Under the pieces are notes generated by a model. It was not told the origin of the DNA and did no database searches. It was given only the letters and a program-made list of their open reading frames with translations. DNA of 14,207 bases from Parvularculaceae bacterium (lineage in GTDB: Bacteria; Pseudomonadota; Alphaproteobacteria; Caulobacterales; Parvularculaceae), in the NCBI GenBank assembly GCA_004213235.1, contig SHAI01000039.1:1-14207 (forward strand), given 5' to 3'. The position numbers were made by a program, and so were the translations under genes. Within the stretch, counting starts at the first letter, position 1. Each line of letters opens with the position of its first letter. Shown piece after piece: positions 7,181 through 14,207 of the stretch.

Positions 7181-9643
7181 ATGACACGAGGAAGATCTCG
7201 CGCTAGCCAGCGACGCACACGCGGCGCTATTGATCGAACCACATTGCCAGAACGCCTGGAATTGCCAGAGCGCCTGGTGCGGCTGCGCCGCGCTGTGCTC
7301 GCCCGCGCTGGCGGCGGGGCAATGGTCATATTGGCCCTTTGGTATGCAACTTCCCTCGCAACATTCTCCATCAGCGATCCAAGCCTGAGCAACAAGACGG
7401 CAGCACCCATTCGCAATGCAGCTGGTAGCCTCGGCGCGATCATCTCCGATATCTCCCTCCAGGCCATAGGCGGCGCGGCATGGTTGATCGCACCAATCTT
7501 ACTGGTGTGGGGCACTGTAGCCATGTTTCGCGGCGGGCGTATCATTTCAGAAACAACATCGCCAAACGTCTGGATCCGGATTGCCCTAACGCCGATCTGC
7601 CTATGCCTGGCGGCCATCACCGGCGCGAGTGCACCTGTCCCTATTAGCTGGCCTTTTGCCACGGCCATGGGCGGGGTGATCGGTGATTTATCCCTTCATG
7701 GCCTGCTTGGTTTTCTGGTGAACGCGGGGCCCGACGGCATTGTCCCCGTGATAGGCATTTTTGCAGGGATCTGCGCCTTATCCATGTTCGCATATATCTG
7801 CGGCTTGACCGTCGAACGGGCCGAGGCAGCCGGCCACGCCGCGGCGATCTTGACCCGGCGCGTCACACGCTTCCTCAAGCGAACGCAATTCGTTGCCCCA
7901 GTCCTTTTAAGTTCTGCAAAAAAACAGGCTACCCCGGCGCGATCAGAACCGCGAATTCACGCGGCCGAGCACGAGATGGATGACGCCCCCCTGGAAACGC
8001 CTTATCCGTTTACGGAGGAGGCCGACGTCGACGACAATCGCAAGCCCAACATTATCGAACCAACACGGCAGAAGAAGAAAGCAAGTCGGCGCGAGGCTGC
8101 AGACGCGCAGCACAAATTGCCAATGTTCTCTCCTGGCACCTATGAACTGCCGTCATTGAGCTTGTTTGCCAAACCGCCAGCCAAAAAAGCCGCCAAGGTT
8201 TCTCATGAAGCATTGGAACAAAACGCCCGCATGCTGGAGACAGTGCTGGCAGATTTCGGCGTCCGGGGGTCTATCATCAACATTCGACCGGGGCCCGTGG
8301 TCACACTGTATGAGCTTGAGCCTGCTGCCGGCATTAAATCATCGCGCGTGATCGGCCTCGCCGACGATATCGCCCGCTCCATGAGTGCAATCGCTGCACG
8401 GGTTGCCGTCATTCCAGGCCGCAACGCCATTGGTATCGAATTACCCAACCAATCACGCGAAACAGTTTTCATTCGTGAACTGATCGGGGCAGAGGAGTAT
8501 GAAAACTCACGCGGCGATCTTACCCTGACCCTTGGCCAGTCAATCGGCGGCGAGCCGGTATTTGCTGATCTGGCGCGCATGCCGCATTTGTTGATTGCCG
8601 GCACAACGGGCTCAGGCAAATCTGTCGGCATCAATGTGATGATCCTCTCGCTTTTATACCGCCTGTCGCCTGACCAATGTAAATTGATCATGATCGACCC
8701 GAAAATGCTGGAATTGTCGGTCTATGAGGGAATTCCCCATCTGCTGTCGCCGGTTGTTACCGATCCCACAAAGGCGGTTGTCGCGCTGAAATGGACCGTG
8801 CGCGAGATGGAAGAACGCTATCGAAAAATGTCGAAAGTGGGCGTTCGAAATATTAGTGGCTTCAATCAACGGGTGCGTGAGGCGGCGGAAAATGGCGAGA
8901 TACTGAGCCGCACGGTGCACACCGGTTATGATCAGGAGACCCATGAGCCGGTTTATGAAACCGAGGAGCTCGATTATGAACCAATGCCGTTCATTGTCGT
9001 GATCATCGACGAGGTCGCCGATCTGATGATGGTTGCCGGCAAGGATATCGAAGCCATGGTGCAGCGCCTTGCTCAAATGGCGCGGGCGGCAGGCATTCAT
9101 CTCATCATGGCGACACAGCGACCATCAGTTGACGTTATTACCGGTACAATCAAGGCCAACTTCCCGACACGGATTAGTTTCCAGGTTACATCAAAAATTG
9201 ATAGCCGAACCATTCTCGGTGAACAGGGCGCGGAACAACTGCTTGGACAGGGTGACATGCTGCACATGGCGGGCGGGGGCCGCATCCGCCGGGTGCATGG
9301 TGCATTTGTGTCCGATGACGAAGTGGAGAAGGTCGTCAGATTCCTTAAAAAGCAGGGCAAACCAGATTACATTCAGGAAGTTACCGAGCTATCCGATGAA
9401 GATGGGGCCATTGCCGGGCTCGATATCGGTGGCAATACCTCTTCCGGTGATGCGCTTTATGACAAAGCGGTTGCCGTCGTGCTCCGTGATCGGAAGCCAT
9501 CAATATCCTATGTTCAACGCCGCCTGCAGATCGGGTATAACCGGGCGGCAACACTGATCGAACGCATGGAAGATGAAGGCGTTGTCTCAGAAGCGAACCA
9601 TGCTGGAAAACGCCAAATTCTCGTTGGCGATAACGCCGCTTAA
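7181..9643 (+). CDS. ftsK: DNA translocase FtsK
   Basis: FtsK anchors at the division septum and pumps DNA towards the dif site for XerCD resolution of chromosome dimers. The 820-residue protein carries hydrophobic segments at about 44-64, 95-115, 133-150 and 186-208, then a charged linker (about 230-340), the alpha and beta motor domains, and the gamma winged helix that reads KOPS sequences. Walker A is GTTGSGKS at 474-481 and Walker B ends IIDE with D610 and E611. The stretch MATQRPSVDVITGTIKAN is typical of the family. The gamma domain runs from about 757 to 818. The linker is much shorter than the 600-residue one of E. coli, as usual in other phyla. The ATG at 7181 has AGG 5 nt upstream. 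Its stop overlaps that of the convergent DUF3088-like gene. Confidence 0.97.
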   Translation: MTRGRSRASQRRTRGAIDRTTLPERLELPERLVRLRRAVLARAGGGAMVILALWYATSLATFSISDPSLSNKTAAPIRNAAGSLGAIISDISLQAIGGAAWLIAPILLVWGTVAMFRGGRIISETTSPNVWIRIALTPICLCLAAITGASAPVPISWPFATAMGGVIGDLSLHGLLGFLVNAGPDGIVPVIGIFAGICALSMFAYICGLTVERAEAAGHAAAILTRRVTRFLKRTQFVAPVLLSSAKKQATPARSEPRIHAAEHEMDDAPLETPYPFTEEADVDDNRKPNIIEPTRQKKKASRREAADAQHKLPMFSPGTYELPSLSLFAKPPAKKAAKVSHEALEQNARMLETVLADFGVRGSIINIRPGPVVTLYELEPAAGIKSSRVIGLADDIARSMSAIAARVAVIPGRNAIGIELPNQSRETVFIRELIGAEEYENSRGDLTLTLGQSIGGEPVFADLARMPHLLIAGTTGSGKSVGINVMILSLLYRLSPDQCKLIMIDPKMLELSVYEGIPHLLSPVVTDPTKAVVALKWTVREMEERYRKMSKVGVRNISGFNQRVREAAENGEILSRTVHTGYDQETHEPVYETEELDYEPMPFIVVIIDEVADLMMVAGKDIEAMVQRLAQMARAAGIHLIMATQRPSVDVITGTIKANFPTRISFQVTSKIDSRTILGEQGAEQLLGQGDMLHMAGGGRIRRVHGAFVSDDEVEKVVRFLKKQGKPDYIQEVTELSDEDGAIAGLDIGGNTSSGDALYDKAVAVVLRDRKPSISYVQRRLQIGYNRAATLIERMEDEGVVSEANHAGKRQILVGDNAA

Positions 9644-9990
9644 GCGCCGCTCCCCCGTGGTAACGCGCTACCAAACCGGGCTGCATAATATTGGCCAATG
9701 GTCCGGGCACTGTCGAAATAGAGCCGTCCATTTGCTTCACCAGCTGGGGCACTATCATAAGTCGGTGCCCCGGGCGCGAGCACGAGGGTCGGACAATTCC
9801 AGTTGCCCGCGCCTAATATGTCAACCAGACTTAGGCGCGGGTGCGCGAGCGGCTCGTAAACGACATCAAGACTTTCCCGGATAAAGGGATAATAGCTCAG
9901 TAGGCCCCATATTTCTGCACATTCCGGGCAGTATTCCCGGCGGCCCTTGTCTTCAAATCCGGCTGGGAGAAGAAAAAGCGTATCGCGCAT
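9640..9990 (-). CDS. DUF3088-like small protein with a CxxC motif
   Basis: This 116-residue protein has unknown function. The opening MRDTLFLL..GFED, the YCPEC motif with C21 and C24, the segment PTLVLAPG at 67-74 and the ending DSARTIGQYYAARFG resemble my recollection of the DUF3088 family, proteins of about 110-120 residues that look thioredoxin- or glutaredoxin-like. The paired cysteines suggest a redox or metal role, which is inference. The ATG at 9990 is the only plausible start, because an in-frame TGA lies two codons upstream; the ribosome site is poor. It lies 78 bp downstream of dnaJ on the same strand and may be the last gene of the dnaK-dnaJ unit. Its TAA overlaps the ftsK TAA inside the palindrome CGCTTAAGCG at 9637-9646. 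Confidence 0.72.
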   Translation of the reverse strand: MRDTLFLLPAGFEDKGRREYCPECAEIWGLLSYYPFIRESLDVVYEPLAHPRLSLVDILGAGNWNCPTLVLAPGAPTYDSAPAGEANGRLYFDSARTIGQYYAARFGSALPRGSGA

Positions 9991-10068
9991 ATCAGGTCAG
10001 CTTTCATTATTGATGGGCGTTCCAGCTTTGGGTGTCCACCCGGGCAAAAAGAAGAGATCGGCAAAAGC

Positions 10069-11208
10069 CTATCCTTCCGCCAGTCCATCCCAGAAAGCTT
10101 TGGCCTTCGCGAAAAAGCCCTTTGATTCCGGACAGGCTTCATCGCCGCCTGCGTCGCAGAATTTTTTCAGAAGCGCTTTTTGCTCCGCATTGAGGCCTGT
10201 TGGCGTCTCAACCGCGATTTCAACAAACATATCACCGCGGCCCTTCTGGTTAAGGCGGCTCATGCCCTTGCCCCGCACCCGGAAACGACGGCCGGACTGT
10301 GCGCCTTCAGGCACTTTGATTTTCACCCGGCCACCATCAATTGTGGGCGCTTCGAACTCGCCGCCAAGGGCCGCCGTCGTCATCGGAAGCGGCACAGCAC
10401 AATAAAGATCCTGGCTGTCACGTTCAAAGATGTCATGATCACCAACGGAGATGAAGATATAAAGATCCCCCTCCGGGCCACCGCGGGGACCCGGCTCGCC
10501 CTCACCGGCTAATCTGATCCGGGTACCACTTTCTATGCCCGCGGGGATATCCACGGCCAAGGTCCGCTCGCGGCGCACGCGGCCCGAACCGCCACAGTCG
10601 GTACATGGATCTTTAATAATGCGCCCCTCGCCACCGCAATCGGGGCACGTGCGCTCCATAGTGAAAAAGCCCTGTTGAAAACGTACCCGCCCCGCGCCCC
10701 GGCACGTAGGACACGTTACCGGGCCAGAACCAGGCTTGGCACCGGTTCCCTCACAAGTCTCGCAAGGAACGGTGCCCGGCATTTGAATGGTTGCTTTCTT
10801 GCCGGCGAATGCCTCCGCCAGGGAAATTTCGAGCGCGTATTTTAAATCCGCGCCGCGGCCCGGCCCGCGACCACGCCCACCGCCCATGAACTCGTTGAAA
10901 ATATCTTCAAAAACATCGGAGAATGCGCCGGCACCCGCGCCGCCGCCAAACCCGGCACCACCGCCAGCGCCGTTCATGCCGCCATTTTTGAACGCCTCAT
11001 GCCCAAAGCGATCATAGGCGGCACGCTTTTGCGGATCGGAGAGAACTTCGTAGGCTTCGTTGACTTCTTTGAATTTTTGCTCCGCACCGGGATCGCCTGG
11101 ATTCCGGTCGGGATGATACTGCATCGCTGCTTTGCGGAACGCAGATTTCAATGCCGCGGGTTCGGCCCCGCGATCTACACCGAGAAGTTGATAAAAATCC
11201 TGGGCCAT
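10069..11208 (-). CDS. dnaJ: Co-chaperone DnaJ (Hsp40, type I)
   Basis: DnaJ delivers unfolded proteins to DnaK and stimulates its ATPase. The 379-residue protein shows the full type I layout: J domain at about 4-69 with the HPD motif at 32-34, a Gly/Phe-rich segment at about 76-118, and a zinc-finger domain with four CxxCxGxG repeats. The zinc cysteines are C149/C152, C166/C169, C188/C191 and C202/C205. The substrate-binding C-terminal domains follow, from about 215 to 340. The ATG at 11208 is preceded by AGGCGG 5 nt upstream. It lies 156 bp downstream of dnaK on the same strand, with a strong hairpin in the gap, so it is probably part of a dnaK-dnaJ operon with altered downstream expression. 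Confidence 0.98.
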   Translation of the reverse strand: MAQDFYQLLGVDRGAEPAALKSAFRKAAMQYHPDRNPGDPGAEQKFKEVNEAYEVLSDPQKRAAYDRFGHEAFKNGGMNGAGGGAGFGGGAGAGAFSDVFEDIFNEFMGGGRGRGPGRGADLKYALEISLAEAFAGKKATIQMPGTVPCETCEGTGAKPGSGPVTCPTCRGAGRVRFQQGFFTMERTCPDCGGEGRIIKDPCTDCGGSGRVRRERTLAVDIPAGIESGTRIRLAGEGEPGPRGGPEGDLYIFISVGDHDIFERDSQDLYCAVPLPMTTAALGGEFEAPTIDGGRVKIKVPEGAQSGRRFRVRGKGMSRLNQKGRGDMFVEIAVETPTGLNAEQKALLKKFCDAGGDEACPESKGFFAKAKAFWDGLAEG

Positions 11209-11261
11209 GAATGCCGCCTATCAAATCGTGCGGGGCAGGCGCTTCGGCTTTATCCCATTCA

Positions 11262-11288
11262 AGGCCCCGACAATATATGCCGGGGCCT
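11262..11288 (-). other. GC-rich hairpin in the dnaK-dnaJ gap
   Basis: AGGCCCCG (11262-11269) and CGGGGCCT (11281-11288) form a perfect 8-bp stem with an 11-nt A/T-rich loop. It lies 76 nt after the dnaK stop and 53 nt before the dnaJ start in the transcript. No T-tract follows on either strand, so it is not a standard terminator. It may stabilise the 3' end of dnaK mRNA, act as an attenuator or mark a processing site. A second, weaker inverted repeat, TGACA-TT-TGTCA at 11310-11321, lies between it and dnaK. Confidence 0.5.
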
Positions 11289-11364
11289 CAGAGGATTAGA
11301 TCGTTACTCTGACATTTGTCAAAGTGATCCGGCCAGGGAGCGCGGCGTCGCCGTCGCCCACGGT

Positions 11365-13287
11365 TTAGTCTTTCTTGTCGCCGTCGACTTCTTCGAAATC
11401 AGCATCGACCACGTCATCATCGGCAGATTGCGCTTCTGCGCCATCGGCAGCGGCGTCCGCAGCCGCATCTGCTTCGGCATTAGCTTTATACATTGCTTCA
11501 CCAAGCTTCATCGATGCCTGCATCAGGGTCTGCGACCCCTCATTGATGGCGTCAGGTGTCGCATCTTCCTTGCCAAGAATATCCTTCATGGCGAGGACAG
11601 CGTCTTCAATGGCTTTCTTCTCTTCTTCGGAGATTTTATCGCCATGCTCTTCCAGCGCCTTTTCAGTCTGGTGAACAGACGCTTCGGCCTGATTACGCGC
11701 CTCAGCCAGCGCGCGGCGCTCTTTGTCCGCCTCGGCATTAGCTTCAGCGTCCTTCACCATGCCATCGATATCGGCATCGGAAAGACCGCCAGATGCCTGG
11801 ATCCGGATCGACTGTTCCTTGTTGGTCGCCTTGTCCTTTGCGGAGACATGGACAATGCCGTTCGCGTCAATGTCGAACGTCACCTCAACCTGCGGCACGC
11901 CGCGCGGTGCAGGCGGGATCCCGACAAGATCGAATTGACCGAGCATTTTATTGTCCGCAGCCATTTCACGTTCACCCTGGAAAACCCGAATGGTCACCGC
12001 GGATTGATTATCTTCTGCGGTTGAAAAGACCTGGCTTTTCTTGGTGGGGATCGTGGTGTTGCGATCGATCAGACGGGTAAAGACGCCGCCCAATGTCTCG
12101 ATCCCGAGGGAAAGCGGCGTAACATCCAGGAGCAGCACGTCCTTAACATCACCCTGGAGAACACCAGCCTGAATAGCAGCGCCAAGGGCAACGACTTCGT
12201 CCGGGTTAACACCCTTATGGGGATCACGGCCGAAAAACTGCTTAACGACTTCCTGAACCTTCGGCATGCGGGTCATGCCGCCAACAAGGATCACATCTTC
12301 AATATCGCCTGGTGCAAGACCTGCGTCTTTCAGGGCCGCTTTACACGGATCAACCGTGCGCTTGACGAGATCATCAACAAGGCTTTCCAGCTTGGCGCGG
12401 GACAGCTTCATATTGAGGTGTTTCGGACCTGACGCATCGGCAGTGATAAAGGGCAGGTTCACTTCATAGCTGCTGGTGGAGGAAAGCTCTTTCTTCGCCT
12501 TTTCCGCCTCTTCCTTGAGACGCTGCAGCGCAAGCTTATCCGACCGCAGGTCAATGCCCTGGTCTTTTTTGAATTCATCCGCGAGGTAGTCGACAATGCG
12601 AAGGTCGAAATCTTCACCGCCCAGGAAAGTATCGCCATTCGTGGCGAGCACTTCAAAAACGCCGTCACCAATTTCCAGGACAGATACGTCGAAGGTGCCG
12701 CCGCCGAGATCGTAAACAGCGACTTTCTTGCCTTCTTTCTTCTCCAGACCATAAGCGAGCGCCGCGGCCGTTGGCTCGTTAATGATACGCAGAACTTCAA
12801 GGCCGGCAATCTTGCCAGCGTCCTTGGTTGCCTGACGCTGCGCATCGTTAAAATAGGCCGGCACCGTTATCACCGCCTGCTCGACCGTCTCGCCGAGATA
12901 GGCCTCAGCGGTTTCTTTCATTTTCTGAAGGATGAACGCCGAAATCTGGGACGGGGCGTATTTTTCGCCGCGGCTTTCCACCCATGCGTCGCCATTGTCT
13001 GCTTTGACAATATCGTAGGGCACCATGCCTTTGTCTTTATCTACGGTCGGGTCATTGAAGGGCCGACCAATCAGGCGCTTGATCGCGAAGAAAGTATTCT
13101 CCGGATTGGTCACCGCCTGGCGTTTCGCCGGCTGACCAATGAGACGCTCACTATCTTCGGTAAACGCCACCACGGACGGCGTCGTCCGCGCGCCTTCGGC
13201 GTTTTCAATAACTTTTGGTTCTTTGCCTTCCATCACCGCAACGCACGAGTTTGTCGTGCCGAGGTCGATGCCAATGACTTTGCCCAT
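11365..13287 (-). CDS. dnaK: Molecular chaperone DnaK (Hsp70)
   Basis: DnaK is the cytosolic ATP-driven Hsp70 that folds and protects proteins with DnaJ and GrpE. The product has 640 residues, the normal length. All three Hsp70 signatures are visible: IDLGTTNS at 7-14, YDLGGGTFDVSV at 192-203 and VILVGGMTRMPKVQE at 332-346. The interdomain linker DVLLLDVTPLSLG at 383-395 leads into the peptide-binding domain, followed by a helical lid and an Ala/Asp-rich tail that ends DADFEEVDGDKKD, like the E. coli C-terminus. I chose the ATG at 13287, where the conserved N-terminus begins and AAGGGA lies just upstream; an in-frame extension to 13476 reads like leader sequence and would overlap the candidate promoter. 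No grpE or hrcA is in the window. Confidence 0.98.
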   Translation of the reverse strand: MGKVIGIDLGTTNSCVAVMEGKEPKVIENAEGARTTPSVVAFTEDSERLIGQPAKRQAVTNPENTFFAIKRLIGRPFNDPTVDKDKGMVPYDIVKADNGDAWVESRGEKYAPSQISAFILQKMKETAEAYLGETVEQAVITVPAYFNDAQRQATKDAGKIAGLEVLRIINEPTAAALAYGLEKKEGKKVAVYDLGGGTFDVSVLEIGDGVFEVLATNGDTFLGGEDFDLRIVDYLADEFKKDQGIDLRSDKLALQRLKEEAEKAKKELSSTSSYEVNLPFITADASGPKHLNMKLSRAKLESLVDDLVKRTVDPCKAALKDAGLAPGDIEDVILVGGMTRMPKVQEVVKQFFGRDPHKGVNPDEVVALGAAIQAGVLQGDVKDVLLLDVTPLSLGIETLGGVFTRLIDRNTTIPTKKSQVFSTAEDNQSAVTIRVFQGEREMAADNKMLGQFDLVGIPPAPRGVPQVEVTFDIDANGIVHVSAKDKATNKEQSIRIQASGGLSDADIDGMVKDAEANAEADKERRALAEARNQAEASVHQTEKALEEHGDKISEEEKKAIEDAVLAMKDILGKEDATPDAINEGSQTLMQASMKLGEAMYKANAEADAAADAAADGAEAQSADDDVVDADFEEVDGDKKD

Positions 13288-13447
13288 TTTTCCCTTCTCC
13301 TTAAGCAGACCCGCCGTAACGTCCGGCATTTCCGGCACGCGATCGGTGGCGCGGCCCCTTATCTTTTGTATCGCCGCAAAAATTAAAGCTGTGGCGCGCC
13401 ATAGCGGGACATTACCAACCAAGCCCGTCAACAACGCGTTCGAGCGG

Positions 13448-13476
13448 CATATAAGCAGGGGGAAATGCGCCATCAA
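13448..13476 (-). promoter_or_regulatory. Candidate promoter of dnaK-dnaJ
   Basis: On the minus strand TTGATG (13476-13471) and TATATG (13453-13448) are separated by exactly 17 bp. The second hexamer sits in the context CTGCTTATATG, close to the TATAT-type -10 of alphaproteobacterial heat-shock promoters, and the first matches a TTGA core. Either the housekeeping or the heat-shock sigma factor could use it; sequence alone does not decide. Transcription would start near 13441 and leave a leader of about 155 nt. I saw no CIRCE inverted repeat in the leader. Confidence 0.5.
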
Positions 13477-13606
13477 CCCTTCAGACGCGATGAATTTTCA
13501 TTGCCGCGCCAGCCGGGTATCTCCACGTTAACCAATCACCGGTTCAGGACGGGTTTATCAGGTGAATTTCTAGTGTGTTCTTCTCGGAGGCACCCGAGGC
13601 CTTACT

Positions 13607-13654
13607 AGATTTTTCACGGGTCAGATTTTTTGCGGATCAGATTTTTCGCTGAAA
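13607..13654. repeat. Three tandem 16-bp repeats with core AGATTTTT
   Basis: AGATTTTT begins at 13607, 13623 and 13639, exactly every 16 bp. The units read AGATTTTTCACGGGTC, AGATTTTTTGCGGATC and AGATTTTTCGCTGAAA. Units one and two agree at 13 of 16 positions; unit three keeps the 8-base core, then diverges. The array lies 65 bp past the stop of the SUMF1-domain gene and about 130 bp upstream of the dnaK promoter candidate. It could be phased protein-binding sites, a decayed tandem duplication or part of a 3' untranslated region. Confidence 0.7.
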
Positions 13655-13718
13655 TGCAGCCTGGCGCTGAAGATGGCGGCCTTTGCAGTGACGTTAGCGA
13701 ATTAAGGCATCATTTCGG

Positions 13719-14207
13719 CTACAGGTCCCGAACAATGCGGAACCCAATGCCTAAGTTCCGTCGGGCGGTAAGTTCACCCTGGCGATATGCCGCCCGGGTA
13801 CGCCACCCGCCCGAACGCCACGCACCGCCCTTGATGACACGCTTGGAACAATCCACGCCCGGCTCATTGTTTGACCAGCAATCAGACGTCCACTCCCAGA
13901 CATTGCCGTGGACATCGTGCAGGCCAAATGGGTTCGCCGGAAAACTGCCAACCTCAACCGTCTGGCCACGATACTCACCCGCCGGGCCGTTATAGGGATA
14001 AGTGCCGTGATAATTCACGGTATCGACGCTCAGCGGTCCATCAAACCAGAACGGCCCGGCAGAGCCAGCGCGCGCCGCATACTCCCATTCTGTTTCCGTA
14101 GGCAGACGATAGGTTGAATTGGTCTTTTTAGATAACCATGCCGCATAGTTTTGCGCATCTTCATGGGAAACATGAACGACCGGTCGCTTGCCGCGCCCCC
14201 AGCCAAC
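13719..14207 (-). CDS. SUMF1/FGE-sulfatase-domain protein, C-terminal part (5' end outside window)
   Basis: The visible 163 residues run to a TAG stop at 13719-13721 and the frame stays open to the window edge, so the N-terminal part and start are missing. The sequence is a clear SUMF1 fold: RPVVHVSHEDAQNYAAWL, then RLPTETEWEYAARAG, then GLHDVHGNVWEWTSD, then RVIKGGAW, ending LGIGFRIVRDL. True formylglycine-generating enzymes carry two active-site cysteines shortly after the RVxKGGS/AW segment; here that region reads RSGGWRTRAAYRQG, without cysteine. It is therefore unlikely to make formylglycine. The fold is also used by EgtB-like sulfoxide synthases, PvdO, NirV and modules fused to kinases, and the missing N-terminus would tell which. 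The two cysteines present (in SDCW and VDC) lie before the usual position. Confidence 0.9.
   Translation of the reverse strand, partial: VGWGRGKRPVVHVSHEDAQNYAAWLSKKTNSTYRLPTETEWEYAARAGSAGPFWFDGPLSVDTVNYHGTYPYNGPAGEYRGQTVEVGSFPANPFGLHDVHGNVWEWTSDCWSNNEPGVDCSKRVIKGGAWRSGGWRTRAAYRQGELTARRNLGIGFRIVRDL

Larger units (their letters stand above)
13288..13718. other. 431-bp gap between the SUMF1-domain gene and dnaK
   Basis: This stretch holds no gene I can support; the frames open here are antisense or leader sequence. From the dnaK side it contains the dnaK leader with a small CCGG-aaatg-CCGG type repeat around 13322-13334, the candidate promoter at 13448-13476, a hairpin CTCGG (13584-13588) with CCGAG (13595-13599), and three 16-bp tandem repeats at 13607-13654. 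The hairpin has no immediate T-run on either strand, so no clear terminator for the SUMF1-domain gene is visible. Confidence 0.6.

Noticed and set aside
10999..12024. 341-codon plus-strand open frame
   Set aside because: It lies antisense to dnaK and dnaJ, whose products are unmistakable. Its translation has no recognisable domain, so it is a shadow of GC-rich coding DNA.
13288..13476. 63-residue N-terminal extension of DnaK
   Set aside because: Hsp70 proteins begin with MGKVIGIDLG-type sequence exactly at 13287. The extension overlaps the promoter candidate and resembles no targeting peptide of a bacterial DnaK.

Overview
The window is an ordinary stretch of alphaproteobacterial-type chromosome, almost entirely housekeeping genes. 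Support for this comes from the protein family types (UbiH-like hydroxylase with a DGRTSAIA motif, an 820-residue FtsK, a TIGR02281-type retropepsin-like protease, a DUF3088-type protein, DnaK/DnaJ), the moderately high GC content and the tight gene packing. I see no insertion sequence, prophage, CRISPR array, tRNA or rRNA, and no clear undescribed system. The more unusual signals are small non-coding repeats and palindromes, plus a SUMF1-domain protein whose visible part lacks the formylglycine-generating-enzyme cysteines.

Layout: positions 1-431 hold no convincing gene but fold into several short hairpins. A plus-strand pair follows: a lipoprotein M1 zinc aminopeptidase of the leukotriene-A4-hydrolase type (432-2411), overlapping dapB (2408-3184) by an ATGA junction. 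After a 132-bp gap carrying a strong palindrome comes a membrane-anchored retropepsin-like aspartic protease (3317-3844). It converges stop-to-stop with a UbiH/Coq6-family FAD hydroxylase on the minus strand (3845-5077). A 234-bp divergent control region separates that gene from a nitrogen module, PII protein glnK/glnB (5312-5650) and ammonium transporter amtB (5718-7019), followed by a likely terminator. ftsK (7181-9643) then converges, stop overlapping stop, with a minus-strand series. In transcription order this series is dnaK (13287-11365), dnaJ (11208-10069) and a small DUF3088-like protein (9990-9640). A promoter-like element lies upstream of dnaK, and beyond it, in a 431-bp gap, are three 16-bp tandem repeats. 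The window ends inside a minus-strand SUMF1/FGE-sulfatase-domain gene (13719-14207) whose 5' part lies outside.

How the genes work together: glnK and amtB form the classic ammonium sensing and uptake pair, where PII plugs the Amt channel according to nitrogen status. dnaK and dnaJ form the Hsp70/Hsp40 chaperone pair, with no grpE in view. DapB feeds the diaminopimelate/lysine pathway for peptidoglycan, and FtsK links division to chromosome dimer resolution. The UbiH-like enzyme belongs to ubiquinone biosynthesis. Two independent convergent gene pairs end on palindromic stop codons, leaving no room for intergenic terminators.
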